Shown: positions 58,434 through 64,000 of the stretch, piece after piece
Layout: each line of letters opens with the position of its first letter
Numbering within the stretch: position 1 is the stretch's first letter
Origin: Apostichopus japonicus
Lineage: Eukaryota > Echinodermata > Holothuroidea > Aspidochirotida > Stichopodidae
Direction of reading: 5' to 3'
Length of the DNA: 64,000 nt
Assembly (NCBI RefSeq): GCF_037975245.1
Contig: NC_092565.1
Location: forward strand, 17,773,999 to 17,837,998
The notes under the pieces: model-generated
Seen by the model: the letters and a program-made list of their open reading frames with translations, nothing else
Database searches by the model: none
Told to the model about the DNA's origin: nothing
Program-made: the position numbers and the translations under genes

Positions 58434-59620
58434 ATGAAATGGAGGTCAAGTGAATGCCCTTTGAAAGCGAGTTTTACAGAACAAGGTCAGGTATTGTACA
58501 AATGACCGTATCACTGTTTAAAGTACTTAGTTTGGTGTGTGGTGTCACTGCCTCTGTTAAAATTAGTTTTAAACACTTCCGCGACTTAATACAAGTAAAA
58601 TAAAAATTATATACGTCATCTTAGATATACTGTAACACGTTGATGTCGATTTAACGTCGATAAAGAAACCATTCAAAGTGGTGGATGCTTTACAACGCAG
58701 TTTCACGTACCTCATCATGCCAATACAATAAATAAGTTCGTGTGTATGAGTAAGTTCGTGAATTTAATGACAAATCTTGGTGGTGTCTAAGAGGTTCTAG
58801 AAGTCTGTCTACCGTCCGCCGCCATAAAGTAAATGATTACCTGGTTGAGGCGAAGTTGTGTGCAAGTCCTACCAAATTATTGAAGACAATTTCATTTCAA
58901 AATTCAATTTCGATGTATGCTATATATTTCCTGTATATTTCAATTAAATAAAAAAGGCCCACAATATGTTCATGTTTTAACTGTAGGACTAGTGAAAATG
59001 TATATTTATATTTCGAGGGAGTTAAAATCAGCCTTGCATGTTCATAGCGATATTTCTAAACGTTTTCCTGTTACTTGAATGAAGACAATGGGAAGTTTAG
59101 GCCCTAATGTGGTAAATATCTAGACTTAGAAACACAAACTTTGCTATAGAGTCTTGTAAAGGTATTGACTTCAATATCAACATCATTTATGGATACATCA
59201 TACACTTCACTGGTCGATTTAATTGCATCAAATGATGTTTACAGTTCCTGCAAATGTATAATCAGAAGGCGATCTCTTTACAATGTCATGTTATTAGTGA
59301 AGATACATGAACTGACTGAATGACATACATCATGAGTTTCTAAATCCTTGTCCTCTTTATCTGGTCATATATATACGTTAACCCCGATCCGATTTACCCT
59401 GTATCTTTATTGTCTCACTTCATCCGACCTTCAAAATACCAGTCTGAGTTTAAAGCTTCAGATTACTTTCTGTTTTAATAATTGACATGCGTTTCTGTGT
59501 CAAATAATCGATCTTGTCAGACGATATGATTAAAACTTCACACAGAATTTATGGATTGTAAAATCTGTTTGCTTTTTACTTTTGCTTTGTCATATAATAT
59601 AATACGATATATTATTAATA
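58434..59620. other. Gene-free stretch
   Basis: AT-rich, no feature recognised. Confidence 0.5.
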
Positions 59621-59624
59621 CATA

Positions 59625-59704
<80 letters not shown>

Positions 59705-59718
59705 TATATATATATATT
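59621..59718. repeat. TA dinucleotide microsatellite
   Basis: About 98 bp of TA repeats with rare A or T interruptions. Confidence 0.95.
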
Positions 59719-62700
59719 GCTCTGGTATCGGATGCCTCTATAACCTAGGCTATGGTAACTAACACGTACAGTTATCTTATTTTCACTCGTAGGCCTCTAA
59801 ACCAATATCGAACAATACTAGTCCTGATTTGTGACGTATTTGCCTTACTCTGGAGATCAATCATGATTGCCAACGCAAAATCATTTGTGAAATCTTATAG
59901 TCTCAATTCAGCAGAGATACTTCAGCACAGAACTCATGCTAAATTCAATGGAAAGCTAAAACAGCAAGACAAATGGAAATATATTTTGAAACCGCAATGA
60001 GTTGGAAAAACTAGAACAGTGAAAACAGTTTCCAACCTGCATGCTCCGGTATCCAAGCTCCCCCTCCCCCCCCCCCCTGCCACTGCATATTCGATAAACG
60101 CTAATTGTTATGTCCAGTGGCTTTAAATCATATAGTAATAATAATAACAATGATAATAATAAAACAGTTCGCGCATAAATATTTAACACATCTCAATGCG
60201 CTCAGTAAGCGAGAAAGAAAAAAGTAATTACAGTTGAAAAGCAATTTTCAACAGGTAACATTTAAGTTTTGTTTTGACATTGATTAAGGAGAAAAGAAGG
60301 AGGAACAACACTGGGGATATTGTTTCATAGACGGAGAGTTGGATTTCATAAAGCTCTTAGACCGTATAGGCCTATACATAAACGTAGTCTATCTATGGGT
60401 AAATGGGTCAGTGAATATTATGTATTCACTTACATATATACACAGTGGAAAAATTCACACCGGTCTAGACGTTGATTGGCATTACGGATGGCACCATATT
60501 GAGAATATTGATTTCATATATCTCATGATAAAAATACAAGTAACACGAGTCGAGCGACTTTCTTATGAATTATGCTTTCGCTAATCATAGTCTGGCTAAG
60601 ATTTGGAATCGTTATTAAATTTGATCTATACTTCTACGAAAAGTTGTTAAGGAATCATCATTTTCTTTTATGTGAACGGTAGACCTAATGTTTGCAAATG
60701 ATTTAAAGTTTAATTGTTAAAGATAATGGACGATATTATATGATATGAACGAGTCCTTGAATGATCTTTAGGGTAAATGGAAAATGGACTGTTTCTTATA
60801 TTGGCATTGATAAAGAGTTACTTGAGAAAACAGATATAGTATAGAAATATTTTTGTATCTCTTCTGTACCGGATAATTGGATGTCATTCAAATGGTAATT
60901 ACTTTCATTCTCAAATTCACCAGTAAAACTCAACCCCCGAAGCAAACTCTTGTGTACATTTTTATTCATTGTGCAATTTTATCCAGTATCCAAGTTTTCA
61001 TTATTAAGTTTCCGTATACTCTGTTAAATGTTAATGTATTTATCAATATCAGTTACAGGTAAATGGTTTTCGTTTGACAGAAATTTGTATCATGCTGAGA
61101 AAACCATTTTATGTCATTTTTGGTCATTTTGTGACACACTGATCTAGCATATAGACGCATGGTAGATAATATATAGGAAACCCCTGACTTCTCCAGACGA
61201 TAGCTAGCATGAGCAACTGGAATTTTAGTATTGACCTGCCCTAGTCCAAGAAAACAGAAAAGAAAGGAAAAAATAGGATTACTAATAATATTTCTATCTT
61301 TATATATAGGCCTAGCTTTTCTGGGTTTAAAGATATTAAACTTTCGTGTTATTGGCTTAAGTACTAATATCGTACAAAGTTACGTTAGAAATCATGGAGA
61401 TTCATGGAATTTCTGCAAAGAATTATAAACTACTCTACTTGATTCAATTTACTCAAAAACAGAACTTACTTGGTACCAATTAAGTAATACATATTACGCT
61501 CAAAACAAAACAACAAACACACAAAGAGAAGGCAAATGAAACCCAAACAAATAGACAATACAAAAAACAAATAACTTTGTAAGATTCCTTTTTCTATATC
61601 GCTTAGAATGCTGCATTAAACCATGATTTTCAATTTCATATTTCAGTCACTATTGCGTCTGAACTTTGTGCATGCAGCAACAATCCACGAAATACGCTTC
61701 ATTCACGGTGAACATTTCCCCTTGATACAAAGTGCACGGTTTTGATTTGCATCAAATTAGACGCAGCGGTTTACTTCGCTTAAATGTTAACCCGTGTCAA
61801 TTAACATCGTGGGCGCCACACGTCGCTGCGGCTGTACACATTGATGATGAAGTGAGCATGGATACAATAATGAATCGGAGAGTGAAATGCTCCGTGAAAC
61901 TATCTTCCAATATCTCATTCTTTTTCATCCTTTGAAGCATTAAACTCATAACTCGGGGCAACTTCTGCTCCCCTAGCTTTTCAAAAGACTTTTGACTTTT
62001 CTCATGAGAGTGGTCTGGTATACACTCGCGGCTGTCAGCAAAGACTATATTACATTATATATGACATTAAAGTAGATGTTAAAACCTTCAATTAGTCGCA
62101 TTAGTAATGGACTTTTATTTTGTTTTAGGGAGCATTCATTTCTTTCAGAAACAGTAGTAGTATTCAAAGATACCAGTCCGATTCGTGATAATAAAAATAA
62201 GGGTTAACGCGTATTTGCTTAAAAAAGGAAACTTTTACAAATAGTGATATACTTTAAAAGCGTTTATTTGAAATTTCAATATTTGAAATGAAAAGTATAT
62301 TATGCGAACAGAATAACGGAGACGAGCGTAACATGAGTGCGGATACCGACTCAGAAATTGGTGGTGATGTTTGCTTGATCCTTTCTGAATTAATTGTGGA
62401 AATGAACCACTTCCGTTTTGCTACCGCTAATTACTGATCAACTTTCTGCCATCCACACACAAATATTATTAATGTAATTTTTCTTCAGGTATGATATCCA
62501 GTCTGAAAGATTTTTGCACGAAAAATGAAGTTGCGTATATCGTCGACGAAAAACACAAAAATTTACGTCATTGGTTCACAGGACAATTAAGCATCCTGAA
62601 TATGCATGAGATATAGAAACTATAAGATTGCAAAAAGAAAGCAATCTAAACGATCCACGAAATATCTCATTGAGGTTCAGGATCCACCCACAGAGTGACT

Positions 62701-63853
62701 TTTTTATTCCTAATAATGCATTATCAAGGCTGCAGTTTGGAGAGAAATATTGAGGCAAACCGTTCTTAAAATACATTGCAGTGAAGTGCTTTACATTTCT
62801 TTCTTTTCCACAAAGAATTTCTTTAAGAAATATCCGACTTTTTGGATTTTCCCTTGTAATTTATTCCGTATCAAATTTCTCTCGACAAGTCACTGTTAAT
62901 AACAACTAATATATCGGTTACTCGGGTATACTACAATTAATTAATTAAAAAAAAAAATACGGAATGCTACATCACAGTTAAAATGGCATTTCTCTTTCGC
63001 ACATGAGGATAACCTATACAGAGTAGTTACATGCTTTAAATTAGACTTTTTTCAGTTAAATGAGATAGAAATCGACATTTTAAAAGATTGTTGGATAGTT
63101 TTACAGGAATAAATGAATATAAAGTTTCTCGCAATATGGGACTCTGTTTCACCTCTACTTAAATTACGTCGTAACCGCGTCCCGATTTTTTTGGGGGAGA
63201 ATGTTTGAGAGCAGCTGCAATGTATACCCTTTTCGTATAGGCTAGGCCTAGATTTGGTACAACGATAATGTATTGGACGGACGAACGGACAAGTTTATCG
63301 CTCAGGTGACGTCACAGAGGAAGAACTACTTCAACTCAGTTCTGTTACGGAAATATGGGACGATAAAAGTTAGTCCCTAGGCTTTGCCTTTTCGTCAAAG
63401 ACAAAGGGTAAAGGTGAAGAAATAGCGGTTAATGATGAAAATGGGTGCGTGGGTGGGGGGGGGGGGGAAGAGGCTAGATTGGGACTAAGGGGAAGTAAAG
63501 GAGAATCATGTAAGAAATCTAATAATAAAGTTGGTATATGGGTAAAGGTATATGTTTCAGCGTTAACATTCATGTAGATTTTAGTCCACAAGGAAATTTG
63601 GGCACGCTCTTTCGGCCGCCCATTTCGTAAATTTTTATTTATAATCATTGCCGTGGCAAACAGCCTCTGTCATTATTTGAACTTTTGTCATAATTAAGTG
63701 ACGATTGTTGTTGTTGTTTTTTTTTTGCGATAGTGCAAGCCTTTGATAGCTAGACGTACTTCACGTGGTATACGTGAGCAACATATTGAATTCCACAAAC
63801 GGCGTAAGACAGACTTTCAAATTTAATTCTATAGCTTCGAGGACAACAAAAAC
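59719..63853. other. Gene-free stretch
   Basis: AT-rich. Includes a C run at 60060-60078 and a G run at 63448-63468, an (AAT)n tract near 60137-60165, and a GC-richer island at 61640-61900 discussed in the findings. Confidence 0.5.
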
Positions 63854-63907
63854 AAAGAGAACAATAGGATGAAAGAGAACAATAGGATGAAAGAGAACAA
63901 TAAGAAG
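63854..63907. repeat. 18-bp tandem repeat, three units
   Basis: AAAGAGAACAATAGGATG occurs twice exactly, then a third time with changes near its end. Confidence 0.95.
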
Positions 63908-63920
63908 AATAGCAAACCAT

Positions 63921-64000
63921 CAGGGGCGTGTATCAAAGACGGTAATATTAAAGCAGGCAGGGATTGTTAATGGCGAACCGAGAGCAAATCTTTTTAATCT
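63921..64000. mobile_element. Possible left end of a hAT-type element cut by the window edge
   Basis: CAGGGGCGTGTATCAAAG resembles the ends of the other hAT elements here. The right end would lie outside the window. The predicted target duplication would be CAAACCAT (63913-63920). Confidence 0.4.

Noticed and set aside
59621-59718. Open frame of alternating I and Y through the TA repeat
   Set aside because: Pure microsatellite translation.
62333-62437. Small frame starting MSADTDSEIGG in the right-hand gene desert
   Set aside because: Only 34 codons, no similarity recognised and no supporting splice or promoter signals.

Overview
This is a eukaryotic, intron-rich, AT-rich stretch of animal genome with low gene density. 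Vertebrate-like intron/exon structure, three genes with clear deuterostome homologues, and a very heavy load of small non-autonomous DNA transposons point to a marine invertebrate deuterostome. An echinoderm, perhaps a sea cucumber, is my best guess, but the species cannot be fixed from this window alone.

Three protein-coding genes can be assembled exon by exon, with every splice junction in phase. (1) SPATA24 lies on the minus strand at 13363-9706 (5 coding exons, 199 aa, coiled coil). (2) PAIP2, the poly(A)-binding-protein-interacting translational repressor, lies on the plus strand at 17952-26994 (3 coding exons, 130 aa). (3) A gene of the R3HCC1/R3HCC1L family lies on the plus strand at 32675-45250 (9 coding exons, 730 aa). 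It has an N-terminal R3H domain, an exon-junction-complex-binding-like motif, a long acidic/serine-rich linker, an RRM-like domain and the conserved C-terminal tail. SPATA24 and PAIP2 are near neighbours in human (5q31), so this is probably conserved microsynteny.

The rest is non-coding. Layout: 1-9.7 kb, intergenic with two hAT-type MITEs, a 199-bp tandem duplication and a 5-copy tandem array carrying nuclear-receptor-like DR1 sites. 9.7-13.4 kb, SPATA24, with a 48-bp minisatellite abutting a splice donor. 13.4-18 kb, intergenic with an 805-bp inverted-repeat element and a TTAA-type MITE. 18-27 kb, PAIP2 with a second TTAA MITE, a 1050-bp hAT element holding a 138-bp tandem array, and a 271-bp hAT MITE. 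27-32.7 kb, PAIP2 3' region with a tRNA-like sequence and a hAT MITE. 32.7-45.3 kb, the R3HCC1L-type gene with at least two intronic hAT MITEs. 45.3-64 kb, no recognisable gene, but more hAT elements, a nested transposon cluster, a long purine-strand tract and microsatellites.

Eight elements show 8-bp target-site duplications (seven perfect, one 7/8) with terminal inverted repeats, diagnostic of hAT-like insertion; a ninth has a degenerate 6/8 duplication. Six elements or fragments with different ends share one internal GC-rich module of roughly 110 bp, the most striking unexplained pattern in the window. No bacterial-type operons, CRISPR arrays, rRNA genes or viral genes were seen.
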